The notes below the pieces were generated by a model. It was not told the origin of the DNA. It saw only the letters and a program-made list of their open reading frames with translations, and made no database searches. From Psychrobacter aquaticus CMS 56 (GTDB taxonomy: Bacteria; Pseudomonadota; Gammaproteobacteria; Pseudomonadales; Moraxellaceae): a stretch of 64,000 nucleotides of DNA. Location of the stretch: positions 310,001-374,000 of the forward strand of contig NZ_AUSW01000034.1 of NCBI RefSeq assembly GCF_000471625.1. Reading direction: 5' to 3'. Each line of letters opens with the position of its first letter. Positions within the stretch are counted from its first letter, which is position 1. Positions 17,193-26,670 of this stretch are shown here, one piece after another. Position numbers and translations under genes: made by a program.

Positions 17193-20054
17193 TTAGGCTA
17201 TCAAGCCGTTTATGTGATCTTTGTCGTTTGAGTAATAGCGCTGATCATAAGCCATGGCATTTATAGATGATTCAAAAAGCCCTTGACCAGACTTTTCACC
17301 AATCAAGTATGCATCGGCTTCAACGTCCGTCGCTTCAGTGATATTGAATACTGCATGAGTCACACCAGCCGTTACCAGCGGCATCATTGGTATTCGTGCC
17401 AGCTCAATTTGATCATGACCAATCTGCCCGATAATCTCAATAACATCAACAGTCCTGTTTTTAAGCTGCAGATGTATGACGTAACTTTTGTTTTCGTCCA
17501 AAATCGCTGGATAGTCTAAAGTCAATATCGTATTCTCTTGGAGGTCTACTTGCCCGCTACATAGTATTGGCACCGTCGAGTCAACAACTGCAATTCTATC
17601 CATCCGTGTCACCAAGTCGCCTTCCCCATAGGCGGTAAACTCAATGGCTTTACGGTTATACCTAAGCTTATTCCATGCCCGGTGCGCCAAGAAGTGCGCT
17701 TGTGCGTAATTGGTCACGCCTTGGCTATCTATAGTCTTATAATTGGTACGCAGATCATCGGGCAACCTAATAATCGCTTCACCATAATTATCGTCAGGAT
17801 CACGCCATTTAAGTTCAACACCATCATAATTATCTTGGATTCCAAAAAACTCAGTAACTGTCATGCTCTCCGGTACAACATTGCGATGGTTAAACAAAGC
17901 TAAGCTATTAGCCGTCTCACGCTCGAAATTAAAATAATGCAAACCGCCCTCTCTGCGTGCAGTACAAAACACTGCTTCAGCGACTGCAAATATCATCTCT
18001 TGATAACTACTGTGCTTGTCATCAAACGTGTAATTAAACTCGCATGCTTTGTTAGTGCCAAAATAAACGGCCATCTCATCACTCAAGTCATAAAAAGACT
18101 CGATATCAACTTCGGATTCATCCATTCGGCCAATATAAGTATCAATCGCCATCGCAATTGATATGTCAGCAAAATCGCTCGTCGGTAAAAAGCCGTTAGG
18201 CGTATCTAGCTTGCGGTGGACGACTGCGTTTAGCTCACTGGCATTAGTGCCCGACCCAATCGCCATACGACGCAGACGCGCGACAGTATCGTATTCGTAG
18301 ACTGAGCGCTTCGTCTCGTAGCAGCTATATGCGCTTTCGAAAATTACATCGTCAATTAGGCTGGAGTCATTGCCATTGTCGTTAGAGCGCTTCGTTCTAA
18401 ATCTAAACGGACCAGTGCTAGGCAGATCTCTTTTAATAGTTAATCCTATGGGGTTGCGGTTGTTAGCAATACCGCTCATAACGTCACCATACTTAAGTAT
18501 CGGACCGGTTGGGATACCGTCTACAACCATCTGATACTCAACTTCGATTGCCACCTGCTGTGCCTCATCGCCCTGATATATACCGTTTTGCGCTAGATAG
18601 TTCAGGATAAAGCCAGTGCTATCTTTACTGCCCGCATAGTACCAGCCAATAAAGTTATTTTTTGAGCTCGCAAAGGTCACTGTTTTAGAGAGAAAATCAA
18701 CTATTTGAGATTGAGTTAAAGTGCCTAATTTATTCCAGTCGCTATTCACAGCAGCCGGATTAACTAGCGTAAGATTTGTATCGGTGACGCTTGATACGGT
18801 GTATTCGCCCGATAAGTCCACGTTATTCTCATGATCTGTCAATACCCCTGACGTAACGCCCGTCGTGTTTGCCGTCAGCATATAAAAGCTTGGGTTAATA
18901 TCTTTGTAGCCAGTGGCCAGCGTCAGCTCATAGACGTATGCGTTGTCACTACCAGACTTAACAATACTATCGACAACGTACTCACCTGCCAAATTCAAAC
19001 TACCGCCACTTTCGTCGCTGACCAACAGTGATGTAATACGGATTTTTTTATAATCATTCGGGTTGGATATGCTTTGTTTTGCGGCGATGGTCAGTACACC
19101 ATCAGTAATATCGATATTGGTATTGCCAGATATCACGCTGTCAGCAACCGTTCCGTACACTGCATTGGCAATAATAATCCTTTCGCCCGACTGAAACTCG
19201 CTGGTGAATTGAGCAATCTTGGGTTTAAGCAAGCTAATAAAGCTGCCATTGTTATCCCATTGTAGATTAGCGATCGTACCCTGGTCCGCTTGAACTTGTA
19301 TCGTATTTGGCGAAGTAAAGACGACGCCTCGATATTCTAAATAACCGCTATTAGGTGAGCGTAGTGTTTGTTTGCCGTCAATTGAAGATACTTGCTTGGT
19401 AACTAGTGGTAGCGTATCAAACGCTGCGCCTATTTTGATTTGCGGATTAGGATCGATAAGCGACTGATTCGGCTCGTAGATACTGATTGATGCGCCTTCA
19501 ATCGTGCTGATAGGCGTCTCACCTTCTTTGATACTATTCTCATCTATTGCAAATGATCCAGTACCAAAACAGAGCAAGCACTCCTCCACCTGAATGTTAT
19601 CTTTATAGTAGCGGTAAAATGGCGCGATACCATCCGGTAAAGATTTGCGCCTCCCGTATATATCAGGCACACGCTCATTGACACGATGTTTGTTTTGACG
19701 CTGAGCGAGACTATTATTTGGTGACCCTGCTACATCTTGCGGCGTACTCATGTCAGGCATGTTCATATAAGTATAAACAGCGGTACCAATCGATATGACA
19801 GCAGCAATGATCCCCATAGTGACAGGATCGCGTGCATGGCATAGCACATAATAGTCACCAGTTACATCTTTGAGAGCCCAAGCGTCTATCTTAGTCTTTG
19901 GCGTCACATCATTCTGCACACAGATACTATCTTTATATAAACGTGCTGCTGGGTATTGCTCACGTACTCTCATCCATTCAGTTAATAAGCAAGTAAAGCT
20001 ATGCTCAGTACATTCACTCGCATCAAGCTGATTATGAAAAATCTTTAACGTCAT
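17193..20054 (-). CDS. tail tip attachment protein, lambda gpJ-like
   Basis: 953 residues. A hydrophobic stretch (VTMGIIAAVISIGTAVYTYM) precedes NSLAQRQNKHRVNERVPDIYGRRKSLPDGIAPFYRYY, which matches the gpJ family start where the conserved segment is (R)xN(R)VPeiyG. The middle part has LEVEYQMVVDG-like and FRFRTKRSN segments, and DGVELKWRDPDDNYGEA follows the gpJ C-terminal pattern. gpJ closes the tail tip and contacts the host. It overlaps the NlpC-like K gene by 23 bases. The order H-M-L-K-J is that of lambda, with no separate I gene. Confidence 0.88.
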   Translation of the reverse strand: MTLKIFHNQLDASECTEHSFTCLLTEWMRVREQYPAARLYKDSICVQNDVTPKTKIDAWALKDVTGDYYVLCHARDPVTMGIIAAVISIGTAVYTYMNMPDMSTPQDVAGSPNNSLAQRQNKHRVNERVPDIYGRRKSLPDGIAPFYRYYKDNIQVEECLLCFGTGSFAIDENSIKEGETPISTIEGASISIYEPNQSLIDPNPQIKIGAAFDTLPLVTKQVSSIDGKQTLRSPNSGYLEYRGVVFTSPNTIQVQADQGTIANLQWDNNGSFISLLKPKIAQFTSEFQSGERIIIANAVYGTVADSVISGNTNIDITDGVLTIAAKQSISNPNDYKKIRITSLLVSDESGGSLNLAGEYVVDSIVKSGSDNAYVYELTLATGYKDINPSFYMLTANTTGVTSGVLTDHENNVDLSGEYTVSSVTDTNLTLVNPAAVNSDWNKLGTLTQSQIVDFLSKTVTFASSKNNFIGWYYAGSKDSTGFILNYLAQNGIYQGDEAQQVAIEVEYQMVVDGIPTGPILKYGDVMSGIANNRNPIGLTIKRDLPSTGPFRFRTKRSNDNGNDSSLIDDVIFESAYSCYETKRSVYEYDTVARLRRMAIGSGTNASELNAVVHRKLDTPNGFLPTSDFADISIAMAIDTYIGRMDESEVDIESFYDLSDEMAVYFGTNKACEFNYTFDDKHSSYQEMIFAVAEAVFCTARREGGLHYFNFERETANSLALFNHRNVVPESMTVTEFFGIQDNYDGVELKWRDPDDNYGEAIIRLPDDLRTNYKTIDSQGVTNYAQAHFLAHRAWNKLRYNRKAIEFTAYGEGDLVTRMDRIAVVDSTVPILCSGQVDLQENTILTLDYPAILDENKSYVIHLQLKNRTVDVIEIIGQIGHDQIELARIPMMPLVTAGVTHAVFNITEATDVEADAYLIGEKSGQGLFESSINAMAYDQRYYSNDKDHINGLIA

Positions 20055-20403
20055 AAAAACGCACCTTTTTATATTGTCGCTTCATGCTACGCATAACCTC
20101 AAAGCGTGAACCAATTTCAGATAAATGCAAAACGCGGCCACAATAGTACAATCCGACATGGTGGCGGTTATCTAAGGTCATCATCAGCACGATGGTCCCA
20201 TCACTAGGTTTAGCAACTAAAGTACCCTGCTCCATGGCAGCCTTGGACGGACTAAGTTCGGCATTCAAAGAGCCGGTCAACCCTAAAAAGCAATGGCTGA
20301 AATCGTAGTCAAACAGATGCTTACCAGCCTCGATCAAAAAATGGATGCAATGATAACTATCACGGTCAAACTTACGGCCAAGTAAAGTATCAATGCTTTT
20401 CAT
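20032..20403 (-). CDS. tail assembly protein, NlpC/P60 family (gpK-like)
   Basis: 123 residues with the NlpC/P60 layout: Cys19 in SYHCIHFLIEAG as nucleophile and His82 in NRHHVGLYYCGRVLHL. In siphophages this cysteine peptidase-like protein works at the tail tip. It overlaps both neighbours (four bases with gpL-like, 23 with gpJ-like). Confidence 0.82.
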   Translation of the reverse strand: MKSIDTLLGRKFDRDSYHCIHFLIEAGKHLFDYDFSHCFLGLTGSLNAELSPSKAAMEQGTLVAKPSDGTIVLMMTLDNRHHVGLYYCGRVLHLSEIGSRFEVMRSMKRQYKKVRFYDVKDFS

Positions 20404-20927
20404 GCCAGCAGCCCTTTTAAGTCGGTGTAATAATCGGGCGAGTACGGTCTGCCTGTTTTGACTGTGTTCTTGTCTGGCGTCTTTGCGTCAAACGTCGTTG
20501 CCTGATGATCACGACTCATCTGCTCAACAAACAAGCCTTTCTTGATATCGATGGGCTTATCTTTAGCAAACGTCATTGATGAGGTGTCAAAAGCATAAGC
20601 GCGATAAATGACTTGCGGATATTCATCGTTGTCTGACGCTCTGATTTGCTTGATCAACGGTGGTACAATTTCACCCAGGTCACCTAGGGTGATATTAAGA
20701 CTCTGATCAAGATCGTCAGAGGTAGTACCGTTATTAATAAGTAGTGGCGCAAACTCAAAATATACAGTCTCACCAGTCTCGAGCATGGCTTCAATGCCAT
20801 CAGCATGGTTGGTTACGATACGAATGGGTATCGGCCATAAGCTATGGCTAACTTCTAGTGTTTCAAGCAATGCGATGCTAGGAGAGCTATCAAGATGCAG
20901 ATCGGTGATATCATCAATTGTTACCAT
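20400..20927 (-). CDS. tail protein, DUF1833 (gpL-like)
   Basis: 175 residues with the DUF1833 pattern: LETLEVSHSLWPIPIRIVTNHADGIEAMLETGETVYFEFAPL near the N-terminus and QVIYRAYAFD in the middle. Proteins of this kind occupy the lambda gpL position between the minor tail protein and the NlpC peptidase. It overlaps its neighbours by four to seven bases. Confidence 0.8.
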   Translation of the reverse strand: MVTIDDITDLHLDSSPSIALLETLEVSHSLWPIPIRIVTNHADGIEAMLETGETVYFEFAPLLINNGTTSDDLDQSLNITLGDLGEIVPPLIKQIRASDNDEYPQVIYRAYAFDTSSMTFAKDKPIDIKKGLFVEQMSRDHQATTFDAKTPDKNTVKTGRPYSPDYYTDLKGLLA

Positions 20928-21403
20928 TGAATATCCTCCCTTGCATCTGGCATGTCTTCATTGACCAACTTTTCAACTAAGTTATTCAGTCTTGAAGGGT
21001 CGCCGTCGTTCCAAGCATCAAGAATCAATTGATCAAACTCCCTGCTTGTATGATTTGGTTTTAAGCGCAAACCAAATGACACGCTGTACACTTTGCCATC
21101 GCGCTCACCAACGCTTAACGAGCCAGCGATAAACTGGCAAACGTAGGTAGTAAGTTCAGTCTCCCCAACAATCAAACGCCAAAGAAATGGACGCGGATTT
21201 TCTTGATAGCTATCCCAAAATACCCAAAAGTATTGCTGCTTTCTTTTATCATCGAGCATGACTGATGGGTTGACAGTGTGTGTATTATTGACAAACTGGA
21301 CGCGCTGACGGGCAAAGCCACCCATTAATGCTTGTTCTAACAGGTTGTTAGCCACTTCAGGTGTATAGCCGCGCTGAAGCGGGCGCAATGCAAAACTATT
21401 CAT
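20921..21403 (-). CDS. minor tail protein (gpM-like position)
   Basis: 160 residues starting MNSFALRPLQRGYTPEVANNLLEQALMGGFARQRVQFVNNTHTVNPSVMLDD. The size and position, directly after the tape measure gene with a 4-base overlap and before the gpL-like gene, match lambda gpM. The assignment rests mainly on order. Confidence 0.7.
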   Translation of the reverse strand: MNSFALRPLQRGYTPEVANNLLEQALMGGFARQRVQFVNNTHTVNPSVMLDDKRKQQYFWVFWDSYQENPRPFLWRLIVGETELTTYVCQFIAGSLSVGERDGKVYSVSFGLRLKPNHTSREFDQLILDAWNDGDPSRLNNLVEKLVNEDMPDAREDIQW

Positions 21404-24400
21404 GAACGATTCACCTTTGCTGTGGTACCGCGCCTGACACTTTTGCTTTCGATCGAGTTGGCGCGGCCAATACGGCGGAATGATTTTTCAATCATTTTGT
21501 CCACCATGTCGACCGTTACTTCACCATTAGGACCTCTTGTGGCGGTGACTTGAGCACTTGAGTTGTTGTTGATGGTGATGTTGCCGGCGCTAGACTTTTG
21601 ACCTTCAGACATAAACTTAACGAGGTCTTTGTTTTGCTTAGGGGACAGCACACGCTCATCTTTTTGCAGCAAGTAAGTTGCTTCCTCTGGCACATTGTCC
21701 AAACCGCCGTGGGCGATACCGGCAACAGATGGCGCTGCCATACCGCCAATACCAGCAGCTTGAGCTATCTGTATCGCTGATGCCGCCACCGCGCCCGGCA
21801 TAGCGATATAAGGTCCGATCAAAGGAATAGCAGATAACGCATCAAAGGTGTTTGAGTAAGTCGTTTTCACTGTCATTAATGCTTTTTGTACAGCAAATGC
21901 CTTTTCCATGGCAAACGCAGCGTGATGCATCTTTGAATTTTCACCGAAAAACATGCCGGCTACGCTTGTCATAGCACTAAAAGCATTTTCTTGGATAGCG
22001 ACGCGTTGTGCGGATTGCTGCTCATCAAGCGTTTGCTGTTTAAGCGCGTATTCTTGATCCATCGCCCACATGTTGTCCATGTGTTCTTGCTTAGCGAGTT
22101 CCAGTAATTCAAAACGTTCAAGTTCTGGTAGGAGGTAATCTTTGCCACGCTCATCTTTAGCGTTAATATCTTTCTGGCGGTTGCTGTAATTATCATTAAC
22201 CGATTTGTAAGATTCGTCTTTGTCTTGACCAAACCGCCAGCCTGCATAACCCTCTGCCGACATAGTGCGCTGTGCCATGCTATCCAAGCCATTGCTAGCA
22301 GACGCCAAGCCGTTAGCCTTCATGCTGTTAGCAATTGACTGGTACATCTTGTCTTGCTCACGAGCTTTTGCACCAGCTGCCCATCTAAAGTTCTCTAAAT
22401 CCTCTTGATAAGCACCGTTTTGCAAGTCAATAAGCATCTGTCTTGTTGGGTCACCTTCAACAAACTCAGTATTAATGCGCTCAATCTCTTTATTATGCGC
22501 GTATGTCAACTTTTCCTCATCTTGCATATAACTTTCAAGTATTGATTTTGCTTTTGCTGTGCGCTTCTCATCGTAACGCCCTTTTTCTGCGTTTGAATAC
22601 TTGATGTGGTCAGCGGAGTCTTTAGCATATAAAGCATCAATCTCAAGCATATTATTGGTGTGCTCAAGGTCTATCTTTTCGCGCTCCGTAGCGTACTTAA
22701 CTTGTATCGAACCTTGACGCTTTAGGGTTTCTTCTTGAAGTTTTTGAGCTTCTTGCGCTTGCTTGGTCACGGTGTCGTAAACTAATTTGCTTGTATCGGT
22801 CGTGGCTGACTTCATGTAGGCAAGTACGTTTTTGGTGTACTCTTTAGTCTGACCGATACCCGTTTTCTTATTTCTAGCCCAGCGGTCAGATAGAATTAAG
22901 GACATTGGGTTTTTATCTACATTACCCTCGCCCGTGTTGTAAGCTGCAATCGTTTTGGTTAAGTCGTGGTCGAACCGCTTATAAAGCCAGCTTAAGTACT
23001 TAGCAGCACCCTCTGTTGCTTGCTCCATATTGTAGGCGTTATCCACCTTAAAACGCTCAGCGGTGGCATCGATAAGCTGAAAGCCGCCTTTCGCTCTGCC
23101 ATACTTGGTTACCGGTCCTTTTGCTTGTGTATTGCCGTGTGATTCCTGCATGTGTATGCCGGTCATCAATCCCTGTGGTAAGCCGTACTGAGCCTCGTAA
23201 CCTGCAAAGTCGTACTTCTCAGCATTAGCCAGTGCCTTTGCGTTCGGTGCGAGCTTGACCGTGCCCGCTGTCTTTTGAGCTTTAGCTAGCGCTTTCTCCC
23301 TAGCTTCTATAGCTTTAGTGTTAGCGTCATGCTCAACCGTATTTGTTTCTAATCCGCTTGTGTACTGCTGTGTTGCGGCGCTAGTTGCATATAATGCACC
23401 AGCCAGACCATTTAAGGGCTTTGTGCTTGACTCAAACATACCGCTAGTGGCTGTCAGCATATTTTTGACTTCACTAATTATGTCGCCACCTAGGTTTGCA
23501 CCTATCTTCACATAATCAATAGCGCCTTGTTTTAACACTCTCGCCTTAGCGACCAAACCCTCAGCATCAAAAAAGTTACTTGTAGTTATGCCGATATTAG
23601 CGACCTGCTCTCCGAATGCTTGAACCAATCTAATTATAATCTTTATGCCGCCTGCAACACCTACAATGCCAGCCGCTACCGTCTTAGCAATAATACCCAC
23701 AGACTCCATTGTTGTGCCAAACTGACCACCTTTAGTCTTGCCTTCAACAAAATAACCCATTAAATTATTCAATACTGGCATCATCTGCACTGCTAGCTGT
23801 GTTTTAAAGCCGTCAAATTGAGTTGATACCGCTTGCGTTTGTGCTGTCAATCTTCTTGATTGCTCGATAGCAGCTTCGGTCTTAATAACCCCTGCTGCCT
23901 CTAGCTCTACGCCGTACTTGTTTAGTATGTCGCCGCCATCAGCAAACAAGGGCATCAAGTTACCCAAGTCACCCGCCAAGCTTTCAAAGACAAATCGCTG
24001 CTCTTGCGATGTTGCGCCAAGCGCGTCCATTTTATCTTTGACCAATTGAATGGCCTCTGCGCCGTCTTTACCTTGAAGTGTCTTGCCAAGGTTGCGAATT
24101 TCTTCGTCTGTCATCTTGGTATTGTTTTGTAAGGCTTCAAAGAAATCGGCTGCACCACCACCACCTGTTGCACTAAACTCACCCAACTTCTCTTGCACAT
24201 CGCCCAATATCCCTGCGAGGGCGTCTTGTTCAACGCCTAGCCCAGCAGCGGCATAACTTAAGACTTGAAAGTTTTTTAAGCTTGTATTGGCTGTATTGGC
24301 CATAATACTTAGTTGCGCGTCAGCCTTGGCGGATTCCATCGTAAATGATATCAACGCGCCAGCCGCGGCCGCGACACCTGTTGCTGCCATCGCTCCAAAA

Positions 24401-24555
24401 GCCAATGCCGCTTTGCCAAGATTTTCAGTAACTGAACTATTAATATTGTTTGTACTATCACGCGCTTGGCGTTCAGCTTGCGTTAGGCCGTCGGTAAACT
24501 CACTCAGCCGTACTGCCAAATCTAGTGTTAATGTGCCAAGTGATGTTGAGGCCAT
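21400..24555 (-). CDS. tail tape measure protein with lytic transglycosylase domain
   Basis: 1051 residues. The N-terminal half is a typical tape measure: long helices, a hydrophobic Ala/Gly-rich segment (residues 48-72) and another at 285-310. Residues about 448-590 form an SLT lytic transglycosylase domain: GLPQGLMTGIHMQESHGN with Glu471 as catalytic acid, RAKGGFQLIDATAERF and IAAYNTGEGNVD. The C-terminal part is coiled coil and Ala-rich. The protein sets tail length and may locally open peptidoglycan on DNA entry. Lytic domains inside tape measures are known in other siphophages. Confidence 0.93.
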   Translation of the reverse strand: MASTSLGTLTLDLAVRLSEFTDGLTQAERQARDSTNNINSSVTENLGKAALAFGAMAATGVAAAAGALISFTMESAKADAQLSIMANTANTSLKNFQVLSYAAAGLGVEQDALAGILGDVQEKLGEFSATGGGGAADFFEALQNNTKMTDEEIRNLGKTLQGKDGAEAIQLVKDKMDALGATSQEQRFVFESLAGDLGNLMPLFADGGDILNKYGVELEAAGVIKTEAAIEQSRRLTAQTQAVSTQFDGFKTQLAVQMMPVLNNLMGYFVEGKTKGGQFGTTMESVGIIAKTVAAGIVGVAGGIKIIIRLVQAFGEQVANIGITTSNFFDAEGLVAKARVLKQGAIDYVKIGANLGGDIISEVKNMLTATSGMFESSTKPLNGLAGALYATSAATQQYTSGLETNTVEHDANTKAIEAREKALAKAQKTAGTVKLAPNAKALANAEKYDFAGYEAQYGLPQGLMTGIHMQESHGNTQAKGPVTKYGRAKGGFQLIDATAERFKVDNAYNMEQATEGAAKYLSWLYKRFDHDLTKTIAAYNTGEGNVDKNPMSLILSDRWARNKKTGIGQTKEYTKNVLAYMKSATTDTSKLVYDTVTKQAQEAQKLQEETLKRQGSIQVKYATEREKIDLEHTNNMLEIDALYAKDSADHIKYSNAEKGRYDEKRTAKAKSILESYMQDEEKLTYAHNKEIERINTEFVEGDPTRQMLIDLQNGAYQEDLENFRWAAGAKAREQDKMYQSIANSMKANGLASASNGLDSMAQRTMSAEGYAGWRFGQDKDESYKSVNDNYSNRQKDINAKDERGKDYLLPELERFELLELAKQEHMDNMWAMDQEYALKQQTLDEQQSAQRVAIQENAFSAMTSVAGMFFGENSKMHHAAFAMEKAFAVQKALMTVKTTYSNTFDALSAIPLIGPYIAMPGAVAASAIQIAQAAGIGGMAAPSVAGIAHGGLDNVPEEATYLLQKDERVLSPKQNKDLVKFMSEGQKSSAGNITINNNSSAQVTATRGPNGEVTVDMVDKMIEKSFRRIGRANSIESKSVRRGTTAKVNRS

Positions 24556-24691
24556 GACGGTAAATCCTTATTTTGGGTGGTATATTTCCGCATTTAAAAC
24601 ACTGAATTTAATAATTTATTTCAAAGGGTCGGATTTCAAATCTAACCCTTCAATATCAGGGTTACGCATTTCAAATGCGGAATTCAGCAAT

Positions 24692-24868
24692 TTATGCTCT
24701 ATTCAATTGAGCAATTGCCAATATAATTAGTGCCGCAGCAACTGCCAGAGCCACAATAAGCCCTGACGATGCAAGAATAATTCCTGCTATATCTGCACCT
24801 TTCTGACTCATACCGCCTCCTACTTTTAAGTCGGTTTTAGATGTGTTAAAATTAAACGGTAATTTCAT
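24692..24868 (-). CDS. small membrane protein, 58 residues
   Basis: A short frame read directly from the minus strand. ATG at 24868 has AAGGA upstream (58 residues); an in-frame ATG at 24811 has a strong GGAGGCGGT and would give 39 residues. Both include GADIAGIILASSGLIVALAV and AAALIILAIAQLNRA, one or two membrane segments. It lies between a strong terminator and the tape measure gene. Function unknown; membrane-inserted tail or superinfection-exclusion proteins are possible. Confidence 0.6.
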   Translation of the reverse strand: MKLPFNFNTSKTDLKVGGGMSQKGADIAGIILASSGLIVALAVAAALIILAIAQLNRA

Positions 24869-24899
24869 TGTTAATCCTTATTACGCAAGGGTTAATATA

Positions 24900-24933
24900 A
24901 AAACCCCTAAAGGTTGCTGCCTTTAGGGGTTTT
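24900..24933. terminator. strong bidirectional terminator
   Basis: A perfect 14-pair stem (24900-24913 with 24920-24933) and a 6-base loop, with T-rich ends on both strands. It separates the antirepressor-like gene at 24957 from the small membrane protein and tape measure. Confidence 0.92.
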
Positions 24934-24956
24934 GCTTTGGGTATAAAAAAGCCGCT

Positions 24957-25493
24957 TTAATTAATAAGCGGCTTTTCAAAATTCGTTAGTTGGGGCTGTA
25001 TCAATGTTTGTAAGTAAATTATGGCTCGCTCATTGGTCTGTTTCTCTTGCTTGCGACTGTTTAGCCCTTTGCCGTGAAATGAACCTTTAGCCTGTGAGAT
25101 ATTTTCTTGCATAAGCACACTATTAAGCTCATCTTGCATTCTTTGATGTTTGCCAGTCCAGTATTGCCAAAGTACATCATCACACTCATTCTGATAGCGT
25201 ATGATCTTATCTTTAATCTCTGGTTTAACCTTGTTTGGACTGATAGTCATCAACCAACCGAATAGCTTGCGTAGCGGCAAACAAGTATAAGCACGTCGCT
25301 GAACATCCCCATCTATCTGCATCACGATTTCCGTGACGCAGGTGCTAAAACGACTTTTAAGCTTCTCGTGCTGTGACTGCCAAGCCAGCCCCATGTTTTC
25401 AACAATTGGGCGCATGGGTATGTAAGGCTCACCTTCGTGATTGATAACAGACAATTGGTCTTCATGAAAACTAATACTGATTGGATAACTCAT
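24957..25493 (-). CDS. phage antirepressor protein, P22_AR_N domain
   Basis: 178 residues. Residues 1-115 match the P22 antirepressor N-terminal domain: PISISFHEDQLSVINHEGEPYIPMRPIVENMGLAWQSQHEKLKSRF, LPLRKLFGWLMTISPNKVKPEIKDKIIRYQNECDDVLWQYW. The remaining residues are basic and low-complexity. Such proteins inactivate CI-type repressors or regulate by an unknown route. Its place among late tail genes, bracketed by terminators, indicates an independent transcription unit or moron. Confidence 0.87.
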   Translation of the reverse strand: MSYPISISFHEDQLSVINHEGEPYIPMRPIVENMGLAWQSQHEKLKSRFSTCVTEIVMQIDGDVQRRAYTCLPLRKLFGWLMTISPNKVKPEIKDKIIRYQNECDDVLWQYWTGKHQRMQDELNSVLMQENISQAKGSFHGKGLNSRKQEKQTNERAIIYLQTLIQPQLTNFEKPLIN

Positions 25494-25591
25494 AAGTTTC
25501 TACTCTCATGACTTCTACCTTGAGATAGGAAGGGGCTGGCAACCAAGGTAGAAAACATTGGCCAACCCCTAAAACGTAAAATTCGGATAAT

Positions 25592-25622
25592 AAAAAACCC
25601 CAATCATTGCTGACTGAGGTTT
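25592..25622 (-). terminator. terminator after the BRO-domain gene
   Basis: On the minus strand AAACCTCAGTCA pairs imperfectly with TGATTGGGGTTT around GCAA and is followed by T6. It lies 26 bases beyond the BRO-gene stop. Confidence 0.6.
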
Positions 25623-25647
25623 CTTAAAGTATTTTTAGTTTGTTAGA

Positions 25648-26376
25648 TTATCTTACTTCTCTCGCAGTTTCACTTTTCAAGCTCTCAAACACACTAAACT
25701 GGTGTTCGTTGTGCTGGCGTATGACTTCTATACCGCAATCCAATGATGCCAGTGCTTTTTTTATCACACCGATAGCGTGGCGGGTTTCTTCAACTCTTTG
25801 ACTACCGATAGCGTGCATATCGTTAATATACTTTGAGTTATTGGCATTGCTTGCCTGCCGTGCCAGTATCACATCATAAACAAAGGCGACCGCTTCAGGC
25901 AGCTTCGACTCTGGTATCTGGTCGATGTGCTCAACGTTGTAATGACTGGTCACTATCTTATAAGCATCACTGATAAGCATATTGCCTACTGCAAGACGAT
26001 CACATGCTTTCCTAAGCGGCGTGCGTTGATGTGATGTAGTCTTTACTTCACGCTCCAATATATCCAGCACCCAGACTCTAAAAGCTTTGGCGATATCAGT
26101 ACGGGCAAACATAGCGAGCAGATGACAACCACGAAGTGAAAATATGCGTGTTTTTACCGTCAAGCCCTTTGTTTTCGACGAGGTGGTCAAATTGACCCCC
26201 TCGATAGTTTTTGTCATATTTGTACCGAACTCATCTTTGTTACGACTGAATATTCTGTTGACACTTTTATAATCTACATACCCAAGCGCAGCCGCCAAGT
26301 CACTGGAAGTCAGCCAAACTTGGTCATCTTTATTAATTGTGGTAAGAGTAGTGCCGTTAAAGGTTAGTGCGTTCAT
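25648..26376 (-). CDS. BRO-N domain antirepressor-type protein
   Basis: The start is the ATG at 26376 (MNALTFNGTTLTTINKDDQVWLTSSDLAAALGY) because AAGGAG lies 8 bases upstream; the frame is open further but that part is leader. 242 residues. Residues 1-110 are a BRO-N domain (IFSRNKDEF, TRIFSLRGCHLLAMFARTDIAKAFRVWVLDILER). The C-terminal half is helical and may dimerise. BRO/Ant proteins bind DNA or repressors to promote lytic growth. It is preceded by a C4-like antisense RNA leader and lies in the late region, separate from the CI/Cro switch. Confidence 0.87.
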   Translation of the reverse strand: MNALTFNGTTLTTINKDDQVWLTSSDLAAALGYVDYKSVNRIFSRNKDEFGTNMTKTIEGVNLTTSSKTKGLTVKTRIFSLRGCHLLAMFARTDIAKAFRVWVLDILEREVKTTSHQRTPLRKACDRLAVGNMLISDAYKIVTSHYNVEHIDQIPESKLPEAVAFVYDVILARQASNANNSKYINDMHAIGSQRVEETRHAIGVIKKALASLDCGIEVIRQHNEHQFSVFESLKSETAREVR

Positions 26377-26568
26377 GATGAACTCCTTCTTGTTTCTTCG
26401 AATTTGCCCAATAAAGGGCGCCGAGAGGTTCGAAACCGTCAAGAAGAACGGCGGGCAGTTTTCCCCACGAAAGGTATTGTATGGCTGCCACCCTCTCGAC
26501 ATAGAAACATGTGGTTTATCACAACGACACAGATAGCTATTATGAGAGTTTGCCTTTTGCATAGGCAT
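26377..26568 (-). promoter_or_regulatory. BRO-gene leader with C4 target
   Basis: 192 bases between the C4 terminator and the BRO start. Two overlapping frames are open through it (one ends in the BRO frame, one reads ...GGSHTIPFVGKTARRSS), but neither resembles a known protein to me. GGTTTCGA at 26429-26436 is the proposed target of the C4-like RNA. Overlapping open frames in such leaders often encode short icd-like peptides, which cannot be confirmed here. Confidence 0.45.
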
Positions 26569-26628
26569 AAAAAAGCCACGATTACGCTTGTGGATTGCGC
26601 TTCTTGATTGGAGGTTTCGACGCCTCGT
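26569..26628 (-). ncRNA. C4-like antisense RNA upstream of the BRO antirepressor
   Basis: About 60 nucleotides on the minus strand. A hairpin at 26611-26626 (GAGG...CCTC) exposes TCGAAACC, and a second hairpin (CCAC 26576-26579 with GTGG 26590-26593) is followed by six T as a terminator. The exposed 8-mer is exactly complementary to GGTTTCGA in the downstream leader (26429-26436), about 55 bases before the BRO start. P1/P7-type C4 RNA controls an antirepressor in the same arrangement: same promoter, RNA first, antirepressor second, short complementarity. The family assignment is by architecture. Confidence 0.6.
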
Positions 26629-26633
26629 TTATG

Positions 26634-26662
26634 ATTATGTATGAAAAAACCCACCTTGGCAA
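26634..26662 (-). promoter_or_regulatory. promoter of the C4-like RNA / BRO leader
   Basis: TTGCCA (26657-26662) and CATAAT (26634-26639) are separated by exactly 17 bases on the minus strand. Transcription would start near 26627, at the base of the first C4 hairpin. The -35 box sits inside the terminator of the upstream lipoprotein gene. Confidence 0.6.
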
Positions 26663-26670
26663 GTGGGTTT
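26647..26670 (-). terminator. terminator of the phage lipoprotein gene
   Basis: AAACCCAC (26647-26654) and GTGGGTTT (26663-26670) pair perfectly with an 8-base loop and T6 follows on the minus strand. It insulates the BRO leader from the lipoprotein transcript. Confidence 0.88.

Noticed and set aside
16994..18161. Several plus-strand frames of 70-90 codons opposite the tail tip and fibre genes
   Set aside because: Antisense shadows with no ribosome sites and improbable composition.
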